Below, piece after piece: positions 20,039-29,349 of a stretch of DNA of 64,000 bases. The stretch lies in the NCBI RefSeq assembly GCF_031200575.1, contig NZ_CP133597.1, positions 744,001 to 808,000 on the forward strand, given 5' to 3'. Below the pieces are notes generated by a model. That model was not told where the DNA came from, searched no databases, and saw only the letters and a list, made by a program, of their open reading frames with translations. The first letter of the stretch is position 1, and every line of letters begins with the position of its first letter. The position numbers and the translations under genes were made by a program. Source of the stretch: Ferroplasma sp. Its GTDB lineage: Archaea; Thermoplasmatota; Thermoplasmata; Thermoplasmatales; Thermoplasmataceae.

Positions 20039-20290
20039 CTATAACTTTCCGAGAATCTCCAGGTAATCTGTAAGGTCTTCATAATCACGGATAAGATGAA
20101 GTATATCTATTCCAAGTGCCTCCATCATGGTTAGAGCCAGTGATAAGTTTTCCTCATTTTCTTCCGAAAGTTTTTGGGTATTCAACCTATCATATATCTC
20201 ATTAAAATTCTTTTCTGCCTGCTCTCTGAATTCATCCAGTTTCGCTGTAATGTCTTCCTCTCTTTTCTTCATCTCTTCTGTGCTATCCAT
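20039..20290 (-). CDS. small helical protein of unknown function
   Basis: An 83-residue acidic, predicted all-helical protein, not recognised. The N-terminal ~45 residues (MKKREEDITAKLDEFREQAEKN and onward) look like a coiled coil. The second half (LALTMMEALGIDILHLIRDYEDLTDYLEIL) is a more hydrophobic amphipathic helix pair. It lies 35 bp downstream of ilvD on the same strand and may be translated from the ilvD transcript. There is no cysteine or membrane segment. Base composition and start are unremarkable. It could be a dimeric partner or regulatory peptide, but nothing shows this. Confidence 0.5.
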   Translation of the reverse strand: MDSTEEMKKREEDITAKLDEFREQAEKNFNEIYDRLNTQKLSEENEENLSLALTMMEALGIDILHLIRDYEDLTDYLEILGKL

Positions 20291-20325
20291 CGGTCAAAAT
20301 TAATAAAAAATATAAAGTCTTTTGG

Positions 20326-21984
20326 TTATTCCATCACCGCCCCCCTGGATGAGGATGTAACCAGTTTAGCATACTGGTTCAGTAATCCTGTTTTATATCG
20401 AATTTCAGGTTTTTTCCACTCCTTAAGCCTGTTTTTTATCTCATTCTCGTCCACCAGGAGGTTTATTTTTCTGTTAGGGCCATCTATCTCTATCATATCC
20501 CCATCGCGTACAATTGCTATTGCACCTCCATCCATGGCCTCAGGTGCTATATGGCCTATCATTATTCCTCTTGTGGCACCGGAGAATCTCCCGTCTGTGA
20601 TGAGGGCAACGCTGTCCCCCAGGCCTTCTCCTATGAGCTCAGAAGTAACAGAAAGCATTTCCCTCATGCCGGGGCCTCCTTTCGGTCCCTCATACCTTAT
20701 AACTACTGTATCGCCTGGCTTAATTTTCCTGTCCTTTATTGCCCGGAAAGTTTCTTCTTCTGAATCAAAAACCTTTGCAGGGCCCTTGTGGTACTTTACC
20801 TTCGATGCAGAGCTTTTAAAAACTCCTCCTTCGGTAGCCAGGTTTCCTTTCAGGATGTTTATGCCGCCATCATGGCTGTATGGTTTATCGAATTCAGAAA
20901 TTATATTACCCTCAGTATAAATCTTTATATCCTTTAAATTTTCCTTAATGGTTTTTCCAGTTACTGTTATCTGATCGCCGTTTAAAAGCCCATGTTCAAG
21001 CAGTACCTTCATCAGAACAGGGACCCCTCCTACTTTATTCAGGTCAGCCATAACGTACTCGCCAGAGGGTTTCATATTTACGATCTCCGGGACTTTCCTG
21101 GAAATTCTGTCAAAATCATCAAGGGATAATTTCAACCCTGCCTCATGTGCAATTGCTAGAAGATGTAAGACTGCGTTTGTTGAGCCTCCGGAGGCCATTA
21201 ATACTGTTATGGCATTGTAAAATGATTCCTCAGTAAGTATATCCCTGGGTTTCAATCCGTTCTCTATAAGGTGCATTACTGCTTCTCCAGTCTGGTAGGC
21301 GTATTTCTGCTTTGCGCCGTCAACTGCAGGGGGAGATGCACTGCCAGGTAGTGCCAGCCCCAGTACTTCAGTCATCATGGCCATTGTATTTGCTGTATAG
21401 AGGCCGCCACATGCCCCGGCTGTGGGTATGGCATTATCCTCCATGAGCTTGAAATCCTGCTCTGTCATTTTGCCATTCATATACGCTCCAACTGCCTCAA
21501 ATAAATCCCCGACGGCTATCTGCTTCCCCTTGAAGTAGCCGGGCAATGTTGTTCCTGAATACATTACAATGGAAGGGATATTCATTCTGGCCATGGCCAT
21601 CATCATTCCTGGAGAAGTTTTATCACATCCAGAGAGCGCAGCAAAACCGTCATAACCATGTGCGTTTACTGTTAATTCAATGGTATTTGCAATAAGTTCC
21701 CTGCTAACAAGTGAGTATTTCATGCCCTCTGTTCCCATAGCTATTCCATCTATGACAACCGGTGTTGTAAAAACTCTTGGAGTGCCGTTTTTGCTTCTTA
21801 TGCCCTCCTTTGTATGGTTGGCAAGTGATAGCACATGTATATTGCATGGCCCAGCTTCATTCCATGCGGCGGCAACACCCACCATATAATTTTTGAGGTC
21901 ACTGTCATTCAATCCCATTGCCTTCATAAACGCACGGTTCGGTGATCTTTCCGGTCCGGCGTATGTCATGTCTGAACGTTTCAT
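20326..21984 (-). CDS. ilvD: dihydroxy-acid dehydratase
   Basis: Fe-S dehydratase converting 2,3-dihydroxy-3-methylbutanoate (or pentanoate) into the 2-keto acid, the third step of valine/isoleucine synthesis. The protein has 552 residues. The three cluster cysteines lie in [27 protein letters not shown] and [15 protein letters not shown]. Further motifs are [16 protein letters not shown] and, near the C-terminus, [22 protein letters not shown]. Some archaeal homologues also dehydrate sugar acids, but the divergent ilvB-ilvN-ilvC genes favour the amino acid role. The promoter box TTAAATATAAT lies near 22003-22015. Confidence 0.95.
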   Translation of the reverse strand: MKRSDMTYAGPERSPNRAFMKAMGLNDSDLKNYMVGVAAAWNEAGPCNIHVLSLANHTKEGIRSKNGTPRVFTTPVVIDGIAMGTEGMKYSLVSRELIANTIELTVNAHGYDGFAALSGCDKTSPGMMMAMARMNIPSIVMYSGTTLPGYFKGKQIAVGDLFEAVGAYMNGKMTEQDFKLMEDNAIPTAGACGGLYTANTMAMMTEVLGLALPGSASPPAVDGAKQKYAYQTGEAVMHLIENGLKPRDILTEESFYNAITVLMASGGSTNAVLHLLAIAHEAGLKLSLDDFDRISRKVPEIVNMKPSGEYVMADLNKVGGVPVLMKVLLEHGLLNGDQITVTGKTIKENLKDIKIYTEGNIISEFDKPYSHDGGINILKGNLATEGGVFKSSASKVKYHKGPAKVFDSEEETFRAIKDRKIKPGDTVVIRYEGPKGGPGMREMLSVTSELIGEGLGDSVALITDGRFSGATRGIMIGHIAPEAMDGGAIAIVRDGDMIEIDGPNRKINLLVDENEIKNRLKEWKKPEIRYKTGLLNQYAKLVTSSSRGAVME

Positions 21985-22282
21985 TTTGAAATTAAAGGCA
22001 TTATTATATTTAACATTTTTTAATTATTCAACAGTTAGTAATAGAAATAACATAATGATTAAATACTGCTTATATATAAACCATATTACCTGTTGTAATT
22101 GCTGCGGATTCATTATGTATGTTTGAAATTAACTATCATGGGAATCCCTGTTAATGATTTCAGGTAACGGTGGTAAATTTGAAGTATGTGAGTAGGTTTA
22201 TCTAACATCTGTGGCGTATTTTTCCAGAATAGTTTTAGAAGTAGCGTGCCAGTGAGTTTTAGTTTTTACAGGAGTGTTTTAC
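21985..22282. promoter_or_regulatory. ilvD/ilvB divergent promoter region with long ilvB leader
   Basis: 298-bp spacer. On the minus strand a TTAAATATAAT box serves ilvD. On the plus strand the best TATA box is CTTATATATAAAC at about 22070-22082, which leaves a leader of roughly 180 nt before ilvB, unusual next to the many leaderless genes here. The leader contains a 9-codon ORF (MGIPVNDFR, starting at 22138) and a small CCTG...CAGG hairpin at about 22147-22165. A clear GGAG ribosome-binding site (22271-22274) precedes ATG 22283. Attenuation is possible but not shown. Confidence 0.4.
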
Positions 22283-24001
22283 ATGAAAGGTTCTGAATTA
22301 CTTGTTAAATCAATGAAAAGAGAGGGTGTAAAGGATCTTTTTGGTATCCCGGGGCTGTATAACATGCCATTGTATGATTCGTTCATCGAGGATGTGGAAT
22401 CGGGTGAACTGAGGCATATACTGATGCGGCATGAGCAGGCAGCTGCACACGCAGCCGATGGCTACGCCAGGGCTACCGGAAGGCCCGGAGTTCTGACAGC
22501 AACCGCCGGCCCAGGAGTGACAAATATCGTTACCGGCCTTATTACGGCATATCAGGATTCTTCTCCAGTTGTTGCAATCACAGGGGCTGTTAATAGAAGT
22601 GCCATGGGAAAGCTTTCCTTCCAGGAATCGGATACCCTGGGGGTATCATTCCCTGTGACAAAATATGCTGTTGAGGTTAAAACCATAGAGGAAATTCCTG
22701 TATGGGTCAAAAATGCATTTTATATAGCCTCCACGGGCAGGCCTGGCCCCGTAGTTGTTGACGTGCCCAGGGATATACAGATGGAGGATATAGAGAATGT
22801 CAATTATCCAGAGACGACCAATTTACATTACAGGCCTTTCCAGACTGTGGTAGATAAGGACAGGGTCAGGCAGATGGCACTTAACCTCATGAAGGCTGAA
22901 AAACCTGTGCTGCTTGTGGGTACCGGGGTTGTGTGGGCAAATGCCACGAATGAGGTGCTGAAGTTATCCGAATTTCTGGGATGCCCTGTTGTCTCAACAC
23001 TTCCGGGGAAATCCGCGATACCGGCTGATTATCCGCTTTATGTTGGCGCTATGGGATACTATGGGCGGGCAGAGGCGAGCATGGTTGCCCTGGAATCAGA
23101 TCTCCTGCTTGCCATAGGAGCCAGGTTCAGTGACAGGACATTTACATCCTATGATGAAATGAAAGATACAAAAAAAATATTTATGTCTATAAACCTTGAT
23201 CCTACAGATTTTTCAAAGGGAATAAAGCCTGATGTTTCCATGGCCGGAAATGCCCGGGTGCTCCTGCAGGAACTTCTAAATGCCCTCTCTGTCATGGGCC
23301 ATAAAAAGGCAAACTATGCATGGAATCGGAGGATAAACGAGCTGAAGGATTATTATTCACAGTATTCACATCCTCCTGATGATGGCTATATGAGGCCCTG
23401 GCAGATCCTGAAAGCGCTTAGAGAAGCACTGCCCAGGGATGCCATAATGACAACAGGAGTTGGGCAGCACCAGATGTGGGCAGAAACGCACTGGGAAAAC
23501 CTGGAGCCCAGGTCCTTCTTTTCATCCACAGGCATGGGAACAATGGGATTCGGTCTCCCATCTGCAATGGGTGCAAAGGTTGGAAGGCCGGATAAGGTAG
23601 TTGTTGACTATGACGGTGACGGTTCTTTTATGATGACAGGGAACAACCTCGCCACCGCAGTGGATGAGCATATACCTGTAATAGCGGTTGTCAATGATAA
23701 CCGGACACTGGGACTGGTGAGGCAGGTCCAGGATATGTTCCAGAATAAGAGGATAGTTGGCGTGGACTATGGAAATTCACCGAATATAATGAAATATGCA
23801 GAATCATTCGGTGCTGACGCCTTCGAGGCACATAATTATTCTGATATAATGGAATATGTCAGGACAGCTATCAGGGAGAATGTTCCTACAGTGATACGTG
23901 TTCCGGTAGATAAGGAAGAGCTTGCGCTTCCCACCCTCCCGCCTGGAGGAAAGTTAAGTGAGGTGATAGTAAGTGACCCAAGAAAGAATAATAAAAATTG
24001 A
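22283..24001 (+). CDS. ilvB: acetolactate synthase, catalytic subunit
   Basis: Thiamine diphosphate and FAD enzyme condensing pyruvate with pyruvate or 2-ketobutyrate, the first common step of branched-chain amino acid synthesis. The protein (572 aa) starts MKGSELLVKSMKREGVKDLFG. It has the cofactor-activating Glu in LMRHEQAAAHAADGYARATG, the central FAD/domain-2 segment GAMGYYGRAEAS, and the ThDP-Mg motif VVDYDGDGSFMMTGNNLATA ending in NDN. The GGAG ribosome-binding site decides for ATG 22283 over the in-frame GTG 22274. First gene of ilvB-ilvN-ilvC. Confidence 0.95.
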   Translation: MKGSELLVKSMKREGVKDLFGIPGLYNMPLYDSFIEDVESGELRHILMRHEQAAAHAADGYARATGRPGVLTATAGPGVTNIVTGLITAYQDSSPVVAITGAVNRSAMGKLSFQESDTLGVSFPVTKYAVEVKTIEEIPVWVKNAFYIASTGRPGPVVVDVPRDIQMEDIENVNYPETTNLHYRPFQTVVDKDRVRQMALNLMKAEKPVLLVGTGVVWANATNEVLKLSEFLGCPVVSTLPGKSAIPADYPLYVGAMGYYGRAEASMVALESDLLLAIGARFSDRTFTSYDEMKDTKKIFMSINLDPTDFSKGIKPDVSMAGNARVLLQELLNALSVMGHKKANYAWNRRINELKDYYSQYSHPPDDGYMRPWQILKALREALPRDAIMTTGVGQHQMWAETHWENLEPRSFFSSTGMGTMGFGLPSAMGAKVGRPDKVVVDYDGDGSFMMTGNNLATAVDEHIPVIAVVNDNRTLGLVRQVQDMFQNKRIVGVDYGNSPNIMKYAESFGADAFEAHNYSDIMEYVRTAIRENVPTVIRVPVDKEELALPTLPPGGKLSEVIVSDPRKNNKN

Positions 24002-24290
24002 GGCATATTACCGGGACCCCGGGTTGCTCGAAAGAATAGCAGCAAACTTCAGGAGGTTCTGGCTGGATATAGGATGGATGAATATGGAGACAGGGGAAAA
24101 TGGAAAATGTACCATATACATGTCTATATATGATAGAAGTAAACTGGGCAATCTTGATCTTTCCATAATTACGTTGAGCAAAATGATTGACATAGATTTT
24201 GTGGAAGAGCTGGAAGGGGCCAGATACAATAAGTTTGAAATAGAATATAATAAATCAAAAAAATATGAATGGGGTGTTGTAAGTGAGTAA
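23973..24290 (+). CDS. ilvN: acetolactate synthase small (regulatory) subunit, ACT domain
   Basis: The 105-residue protein has an ACT-like start (IIKIEAYYRDPGLLERIAANFRRF) followed by a second beta-helix-beta half. This is the length of the minimal single-domain regulatory subunit that confers valine feedback control. Identification rests as much on position as on sequence: its GTG start lies inside the last 29 bp of ilvB, and its end overlaps the ilvC GTG start by 8 bp, so the three are translated in a coupled way. The sequence is divergent from bacterial IlvN/IlvH. Confidence 0.75.
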   Translation: MTQERIIKIEAYYRDPGLLERIAANFRRFWLDIGWMNMETGENGKCTIYMSIYDRSKLGNLDLSIITLSKMIDIDFVEELEGARYNKFEIEYNKSKKYEWGVVSE

Positions 24291-25293
24291 AATACTTGGT
24301 AAGGTATATACAGATAATGATGCAGATTTGAAATATGTAAAGGATAAGAATATAGCTGTTCTGGGCTATGGAAGCCAGGGCAGGGCATGGGTACTAAACA
24401 TGATGGACTCAGGACTCAAGGTAAAACTTGGGCTCGAGCGGGAGGGCAATTCATGGAAAAAGGCAGTGGAAGACGGGGTTAACCCCGTGAAAACCGAGGA
24501 AGCCCTGAGGGATGCAGACATAGTCATATTCCTGGTTCCGGACATGGTGCAGAGAAAGATATACAGTGAAAAGGTAAGACCTGTTCTCAGGGAAGGGATG
24601 GATCTGGTATTTGCCCATGGGTTTAACATACATTATAAGCTCATTCAACCACCTGAAAATGTGGACGTTTATATGGCTGCACCAAAGGCCCCCGGACCAT
24701 CTGTGAGGGAGTTTTTTGTGAAGGGCGGGGGCGTTCCGGTTCTCGTGAGTGTCCATCAGAACCACTCCGGGGAAGCCCTTGAAAAATCCCTGGCAATTGC
24801 AAAGGCACTGGGAGCAACCAAGGCAGGTGTACTGGAGACCACATTTAAGGAGGAAACAGAGACGGACCTAATGGGGGAGCAGCTGGACCTTGTTGGTGGA
24901 TTAACTGCCATGCTGAGGGCATCCTTCCAGACAATCGTGGAATTAGGATACAGACCCGAAATGGCATATTTTGAGGCAATAAATGAAATGAAACTCATAA
25001 CAGACCAGATATATGAAAAAGGATTATCTGGAATGATGAGGGCAGTTTCAGATACTGCAAAATATGGGGGGTTGACAGTAGGGCCATATGTAATCAACGA
25101 GGAAGTGAAAAAAAGGATGAAGGAGAAGGCACAGAGAATACAGAGTGGCAAATTTGCAGATGAGTGGATAGAGGAATATGATGAGGGTTCCAAAAAATTA
25201 AAATCTCTCATGGACGACCTTGATAATTCACTGGAAGAGCAGGTAGGCAGGGAACTCAGGGAAATAGTGCTCAGGGGACAGCCAAAGAAATAA
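24283..25293 (+). CDS. ilvC: ketol-acid reductoisomerase
   Basis: Mg and NAD(P)H-dependent enzyme for the second step of valine/isoleucine synthesis. The 336-residue class I protein begins with Rossmann motif IAVLGYGSQGRAWVLN. It has a substrate/Mg region KEETETDLMGEQLDLVGGLTAM and a later YFEAINEMKLITDQIYEKG helix. The FAHGFNIHYKLIQPPENVDV segment is typical. The GTG start overlaps ilvN. A hairpin with a T-rich tail follows immediately after the stop. Confidence 0.96.
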   Translation: MSKILGKVYTDNDADLKYVKDKNIAVLGYGSQGRAWVLNMMDSGLKVKLGLEREGNSWKKAVEDGVNPVKTEEALRDADIVIFLVPDMVQRKIYSEKVRPVLREGMDLVFAHGFNIHYKLIQPPENVDVYMAAPKAPGPSVREFFVKGGGVPVLVSVHQNHSGEALEKSLAIAKALGATKAGVLETTFKEETETDLMGEQLDLVGGLTAMLRASFQTIVELGYRPEMAYFEAINEMKLITDQIYEKGLSGMMRAVSDTAKYGGLTVGPYVINEEVKKRMKEKAQRIQSGKFADEWIEEYDEGSKKLKSLMDDLDNSLEEQVGRELREIVLRGQPKK

Positions 25294-25320
25294 CTGGATT
25301 ATCTTATCCAGATAATTTTT
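25294..25320 (+). terminator. hairpin plus T-rich tail after ilvC
   Basis: CTGGAT and ATCCAG form a perfect 6-bp stem (25294-25299 with 25306-25311) around a TATCTT loop, followed by ATAATTTTTAT. It starts right after the ilvC stop and lies in the 33-bp gap to the convergent DUF202 gene. The structure is seen directly; termination is inferred, since archaeal terminators often need only the T-tract. Confidence 0.55.
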
Positions 25321-25326
25321 ATATTT

Positions 25327-25665
25327 CTATATGATAAAAAGCAAAAGCAGTATTGCCATGGCTATTATTATGGCAGTAAATACTAACAGCTCAGTCTTCC
25401 TCGAATAATACCTATTGTTATCCAGATCCTTTTCATTTGTAACATATTCAATATATCCGTATGCGATGGTTATCATTCCAACAACTATCATTACCTCTCC
25501 TGCAATAAGTGAATCGCTGAATGATGAAGTAACCTTCCCCTCCAGTGCATGTAGGAATATTACGAACTTTGCAATAACGAATCCGAATCCCATGAGAGAT
25601 ATGCCAGTCCTCATCCATGCGAGAAAAGTTCTCTTATTTGCAAAATGGTCTGTGTTGGAAGACAT
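25327..25665 (-). CDS. DUF202 family small membrane protein
   Basis: The 112-residue protein begins with the DUF202 signature HFANKRTFLAWMRTGISLMGFGFVIAKF. It has three predicted membrane helices (about residues 18-38, 50-68 and 88-111) with a charged loop before the last. The family occurs in bacterial and archaeal membrane proteins, and a related domain is found in the yeast vacuolar transporter chaperone. The function of the stand-alone form is unknown. It is convergent with ilvC and 34 bp from the next small gene upstream on the same strand. Confidence 0.8.
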   Translation of the reverse strand: MSSNTDHFANKRTFLAWMRTGISLMGFGFVIAKFVIFLHALEGKVTSSFSDSLIAGEVMIVVGMITIAYGYIEYVTNEKDLDNNRYYSRKTELLVFTAIIIAMAILLLLFII

Positions 25666-25699
25666 TTTAATTCAATGGCAAAATACAATATAATACTTA

Positions 25700-25933
25700 T
25701 TATAAATTTTTGAGAGAGTCCTGTTCTGAATTGTCCTTTGGAAAAAGGCTGTCGCTGAGTCCGTTTTCTTTGAGATAGTCAAAAATATTATAATACAGCT
25801 TTCTCTTTTTGCCTACCATTGTGAAGGTCTTGAAGTTAAAGCAAAGATGGCATGTTTGAACACTGGATTCAAGGAAATAACACTCCCCTGAACGGTTAAA
25901 AACACATTTTTCCTCAATACCCCCATCTGCCAT
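25700..25933 (-). CDS. small cysteine-containing protein of unknown function
   Basis: A 77-residue protein, not recognised. Four cysteines near the N-terminus (in EEKCVFNRSGECYFLESS and then QTCHLCFNF) give a C-x7-C-x9-C-x2-C pattern that could bind zinc or an iron-sulfur cluster. The rest is a charged helix (KLYYNIFDYLKENGLSDSLF). It lies between the DUF202 gene and pyrK on the same strand, 33 bp from each. The repeated Cys-aromatic pairs argue for a real metal site, but no function can be given. Confidence 0.55.
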   Translation of the reverse strand: MADGGIEEKCVFNRSGECYFLESSVQTCHLCFNFKTFTMVGKKRKLYYNIFDYLKENGLSDSLFPKDNSEQDSLKNL

Positions 25934-25966
25934 ATATTGTTATATTTGTATTATATTAAAAAGTTT

Positions 25967-26710
25967 CTAAAAGAATACACGTTTTCCAGAATATGTAAGT
26001 TTTGTTCTGCCAAATTCATCCATTTCCCTGAGCTGTTCAAGGGTGAAAACAGGTCCGTCATGGCACACCTGGAAACCATTTATGGAGCATGAATCACATA
26101 TGCCTATGCCACACTTCATTGACCTTTCCAGAGAAAACTGGCATTTTACATCCCTGTTCTTCATATAATCAAACACTGCTTTCAGCATAACCTCAGGGCC
26201 ACATGCATAAATCATATCAAAGCTTTCTATATCAATTTCTCTCATGGCTTCTGTGGCGAAACCCCTCCTTCCTGCGGTGCCATCATCTGTTGCAATGATC
26301 AAATGATCTGGATTGAATTTTGATGCAAGGATAATGTCTCCAGCTGTTTTACCTGAAATAATTCCTGTGGTATCATCATCAATCAGCGGTATAAGTGGTG
26401 CTATTCCGCTGCCCGCACCGATAACAAGTTTTTTGCCTGCAATATTGTTGAACCCGTTTCCGTAGGGCCCCTCATAAAATATCCTATCACCTTTCTTCAT
26501 GCCAGCAATTTTTGCAGATGCGTCGCCGTAAACCTTTACTGTGATACTTTTCGGGCTCCCTGTTGAGGAGAATGACAGGGGAATTTGATTTACACCTGGA
26601 ACCCATGCCATGATGAACTGGCCGGGGATAATGTTGATACTATCATAGAATTCCAGTGTATTTACGTTTTCCGCCTCTCTTATATTTTTTGACACAGTGA
26701 AATATCTCAT
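25967..26710 (-). CDS. pyrK: dihydroorotate dehydrogenase electron-transfer subunit
   Basis: Passes electrons from the PyrD flavin to NAD+ through FAD and a [2Fe-2S] cluster. The 247-residue protein has a ferredoxin-reductase-like FAD domain (PGQFIMAWVPGVNQIPLSFS), an NAD-binding segment (KLVIGAGSGIAPLIPLI, MIYACGPEVMLKAVF) and a C-terminal cluster site CGIGICDSCSINGFQVC holding the four cysteines. It overlaps the end of pyrD by 4 bp, as expected for the class 1B heteromer. Confidence 0.93.
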   Translation of the reverse strand: MRYFTVSKNIREAENVNTLEFYDSINIIPGQFIMAWVPGVNQIPLSFSSTGSPKSITVKVYGDASAKIAGMKKGDRIFYEGPYGNGFNNIAGKKLVIGAGSGIAPLIPLIDDDTTGIISGKTAGDIILASKFNPDHLIIATDDGTAGRRGFATEAMREIDIESFDMIYACGPEVMLKAVFDYMKNRDVKCQFSLERSMKCGIGICDSCSINGFQVCHDGPVFTLEQLREMDEFGRTKLTYSGKRVFF

Positions 26711-27600
26711 CTAATTGCCACCCCCACAAGATCTTTTACCCTGCTTATAGAATTCATTTCCATATATTTCTCAAGTTCCAGGGAAAGATCGCTGAATAGA
26801 GCAATCCCTCTGGATGAAACTGCTGATCCTATCTGGACTGCAGAGGCTCCAGCCATGATATACTCAAGCACATCCTCCAAAGTATTTATCCCCCCGACAC
26901 CTATTACATTTTTACCCGTCTCCTTTTTTACTTCGTAAACGTATCTTATCCCTACCGGTTTTACTGATCTGCCACTGAGGCCACCATAAATGTTGCTAAG
27001 TACGGGCATTCTTGCATTTATATCAATTTTCATTGCCTTTATTGTGTTAATAAGTACATATCCATCACATTTGGATGCAGCATTTGCCTGCTTCATCATA
27101 TCTGATGTGTTTGGGGAAAGTTTGGCATAAACCGGGATATTTACCTTTGATTTAACCTCGGAAACTATTGCGGATACAAGTTCTGGATCAGAACCAACCT
27201 CCATCCCATATCCGTTTACATGGGGGCATGACAGATTTAACTCAATAGCATACGCACCATACCCCTCCATCTTCCTTGCAAGGCCGGCGAATTCCTCTGG
27301 AGTCTGTGCAAATATGCTGCCTATTACAGGTTTTCCAGCCTGCAATGCTATCTTTATCTCATTTCCATAATCCTCTATTCCTGGATTTGAGAGGCCGATT
27401 GCATTTATTGTATAATTATAGTCGGAATAAATAACAGGGGGTTCAAAGCCTCTCCTTTCTGAAGAACCAATAGATTTTGTCACAGCAGCACCGGCACCGG
27501 ATTCAAGCACTCTTTTTACTGTGTAACCATTTTCATCCAGAATTCCTGAGGCCAGGATGAATGGGTTCTCCAGTTTTATTCCTATATCAGTTTCCAGCAT
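26707..27600 (-). CDS. pyrD: dihydroorotate dehydrogenase, class 1B catalytic subunit
   Basis: FMN TIM-barrel enzyme oxidising dihydroorotate to orotate in pyrimidine synthesis. The 297-residue protein has the N-terminal KLENPFILASGILDENGYTV, AVTKSIGSSERRGFEPP, and the active-site base Cys in ELNLSCPHVNGYGMEVG. C-terminal FMN-phosphate loops are VIGVGGINTLEDVLEYIMAGASAVQIGSA in two parts. It is followed by pyrK with a 4-bp overlap, defining the NAD-dependent class 1B enzyme. The spacer to the upstream HisA-like gene is 39 bp. Confidence 0.95.
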   Translation of the reverse strand: MLETDIGIKLENPFILASGILDENGYTVKRVLESGAGAAVTKSIGSSERRGFEPPVIYSDYNYTINAIGLSNPGIEDYGNEIKIALQAGKPVIGSIFAQTPEEFAGLARKMEGYGAYAIELNLSCPHVNGYGMEVGSDPELVSAIVSEVKSKVNIPVYAKLSPNTSDMMKQANAASKCDGYVLINTIKAMKIDINARMPVLSNIYGGLSGRSVKPVGIRYVYEVKKETGKNVIGVGGINTLEDVLEYIMAGASAVQIGSAVSSRGIALFSDLSLELEKYMEMNSISRVKDLVGVAIR

Positions 27601-27639
27601 ATGTGTCCCTATCTATTCCTAATATGTAAATAATTCTAA

Positions 27640-28173
27640 TTATTGCTGCATAAGGTCATAGGGGAAATTCTGCAGCTGTATGGAATTTTTAATTGGAAAA
27701 TTATTGTAGTTGTATGCAAGTATGTACGGAAGCATTATTTCCTTATCTGTAAGAAACATATTTCCACCCATCTCAGAAAAATATATACATGTATCAACAT
27801 ATTTATAATTCATGGCTATGTTTTGTGTGAATGAAAGATAGCTAGATATTCTCTTGTATGTTAGATTATTGTTTATCACCACGGTCGAGGCCCCATTAAT
27901 TATCGTATCCATAAGGTCATTCTCGGTTTCCGGATAGTTCATAATAGTCAGTTCGAAAAATTTTGAAAGCTCGCTATATAATTTTAGATTAAGGTACCTA
28001 TGCCTTATAGCATCATAATCAATAACAAATATTGAGTCCACTTTTAACTTCAAAATCTGAAAAATGCTCTCATAGTTGGAGACCTTCCTGTTTTCTATTG
28101 TTACGCAGTACACAGAATTAACAATGTAAGGATACCTAATTAAACTTTTTATGAAATAATGTAAGAGGAACAT
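27640..28173 (-). CDS. HisA-like TIM-barrel fragment, function unknown
   Basis: The 177-residue protein has a segment reading SIFVIDYDAIRHRYLNLKLY, then FELTIMNYPETENDLMDTIINGASTVVINN. This recalls the ADLDAI... and GVR...DLL..GADKVVVG stretches of archaeal HisA-related proteins. It is about 60 residues shorter than HisA and lacks its phosphate-binding Gly loops, and it is richer in Tyr, Asn and Ile than its neighbours. It may be a degenerate paralogue rather than an enzyme. It precedes pyrD on the same strand. The similarity is from memory and weak. Confidence 0.4.
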   Translation of the reverse strand: MFLLHYFIKSLIRYPYIVNSVYCVTIENRKVSNYESIFQILKLKVDSIFVIDYDAIRHRYLNLKLYSELSKFFELTIMNYPETENDLMDTIINGASTVVINNNLTYKRISSYLSFTQNIAMNYKYVDTCIYFSEMGGNMFLTDKEIMLPYILAYNYNNFPIKNSIQLQNFPYDLMQQ

Positions 28174-28281
28174 GCCGCTTTTTCTATTTTAATGCCCATT
28201 AGGTGAAATATGTAATAAATAACTCTTTTCATGAAACCTAAATTCCATAAATTCACTCTAAACATTAAAAAGCAGGTAAAT

Positions 28282-29247
28282 TCAGTTAGGCCCAATATTA
28301 TGGGGGCCTGAGAAATTAGTTAAATTCCTTGAGTGGATATTGCCGTTATTGTTGTTCCAGTTTCCGCCTAATGGATCTGTAGGACTGGGAACCGGATTTG
28401 TGAAAACTGATGTGCTGTTATACTTTGGTATAGAGCTGTTTGGCGGGATGTTTACAGGTAAAGGTGATGGGGCAATATTATGCGGAGTTATATGTGGCGT
28501 GGTAATGGAAGGAATTATTGTTACATTTGTACCCAGGGAAACCTTTGAACCAAGTCCAACATTGATTAACCTCGAGTTATTTATAAATCCTGAATGTATA
28601 TGTGCATCGGTAATAACCGTGTGATTCAGCATCACATTGGACATGGTAGAATAGTATATTGATGTGTTAGAGGCCTTGATATTATGCAATCCTATATCAT
28701 ATAGGGTTGAATTCTCCACAGAACCATTGGAAATGCTTGCTTATAAAATATGTGCATTTTCTACTGTTACATGGGCAAGGCTGGAATCCCAGATGTTTGT
28801 GTTTTCTATGCCCGCATATTCAACATTTGCTGACCATATAACTGAATTATATATACTACCATTTTCCACTGTTGCCATATTAATATATGTATTATTCACA
28901 AACACATTCATTATAGTTGCTTTACTAATACTATCACCATTAATGCTGGCATTGGTAATTAGGGCCTTATCTATAATATCCCCATTCAGATAAGATCCAT
29001 TTATCCATTCATGTGATAATGTGGATTTCACAACTTTATCATGGTGCAGAATATAACTGGAGAAGGTTGAGTTTGATACAGCTGAATTGTTTAAGGTTTT
29101 TACATTATGGGCGGAATATGCGTCTATTGTTGTTATACCATTAGACGTTTGTTGATCGTGATACCCGGAAACGGAGGCAGTAATGAACACTGCAGCCAGA
29201 ATTACAGCAATAGCAATAACTGCAAATTTATACATGGTTTTTACCAT
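28282..29247 (-). pseudogene. secreted/membrane-anchored repeat protein interrupted by an in-frame TAA
   Basis: From ATG 29247 the frame encodes a membrane anchor or signal (KFAVIAIAVILAAVFITASV) followed by degenerate ~9-10-residue repeats of the type N-x-x-I-x-N-A/S-x-I (ITNASINGDSISKATIMNVF, VENGSIYNSVIWSANV). These look like a beta-helix. A TAA at 28741-28743 stops it, yet the same frame continues without a break and with the same repeat pattern (ASISNGSVENSTLYDI) for ~150 codons, ending in a Pro/Asn-rich tail. Numerous N-x-S/T sequons suggest an N-glycosylated surface protein. The gap between the two open parts is exactly one codon. Possible causes are a nonsense mutation, a sequencing error or readthrough. 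A TATTTATATAT box lies near 29268. Confidence 0.7.
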
Positions 29248-29349
29248 TGTCTTAAATGGTTTACGAATATATAAATATTGATTATTTATATAATATACAT
29301 CACAACTATCACATCCTCTGGTATCTAAATACATGGGACCCGCTATCAA

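Noticed and set aside
28340-28624. 94-codon plus-strand ORF opposite the repeat protein
   Set aside because: It is the antisense shadow of the Asn/Pro-rich tail of the minus-strand gene and has no promoter.
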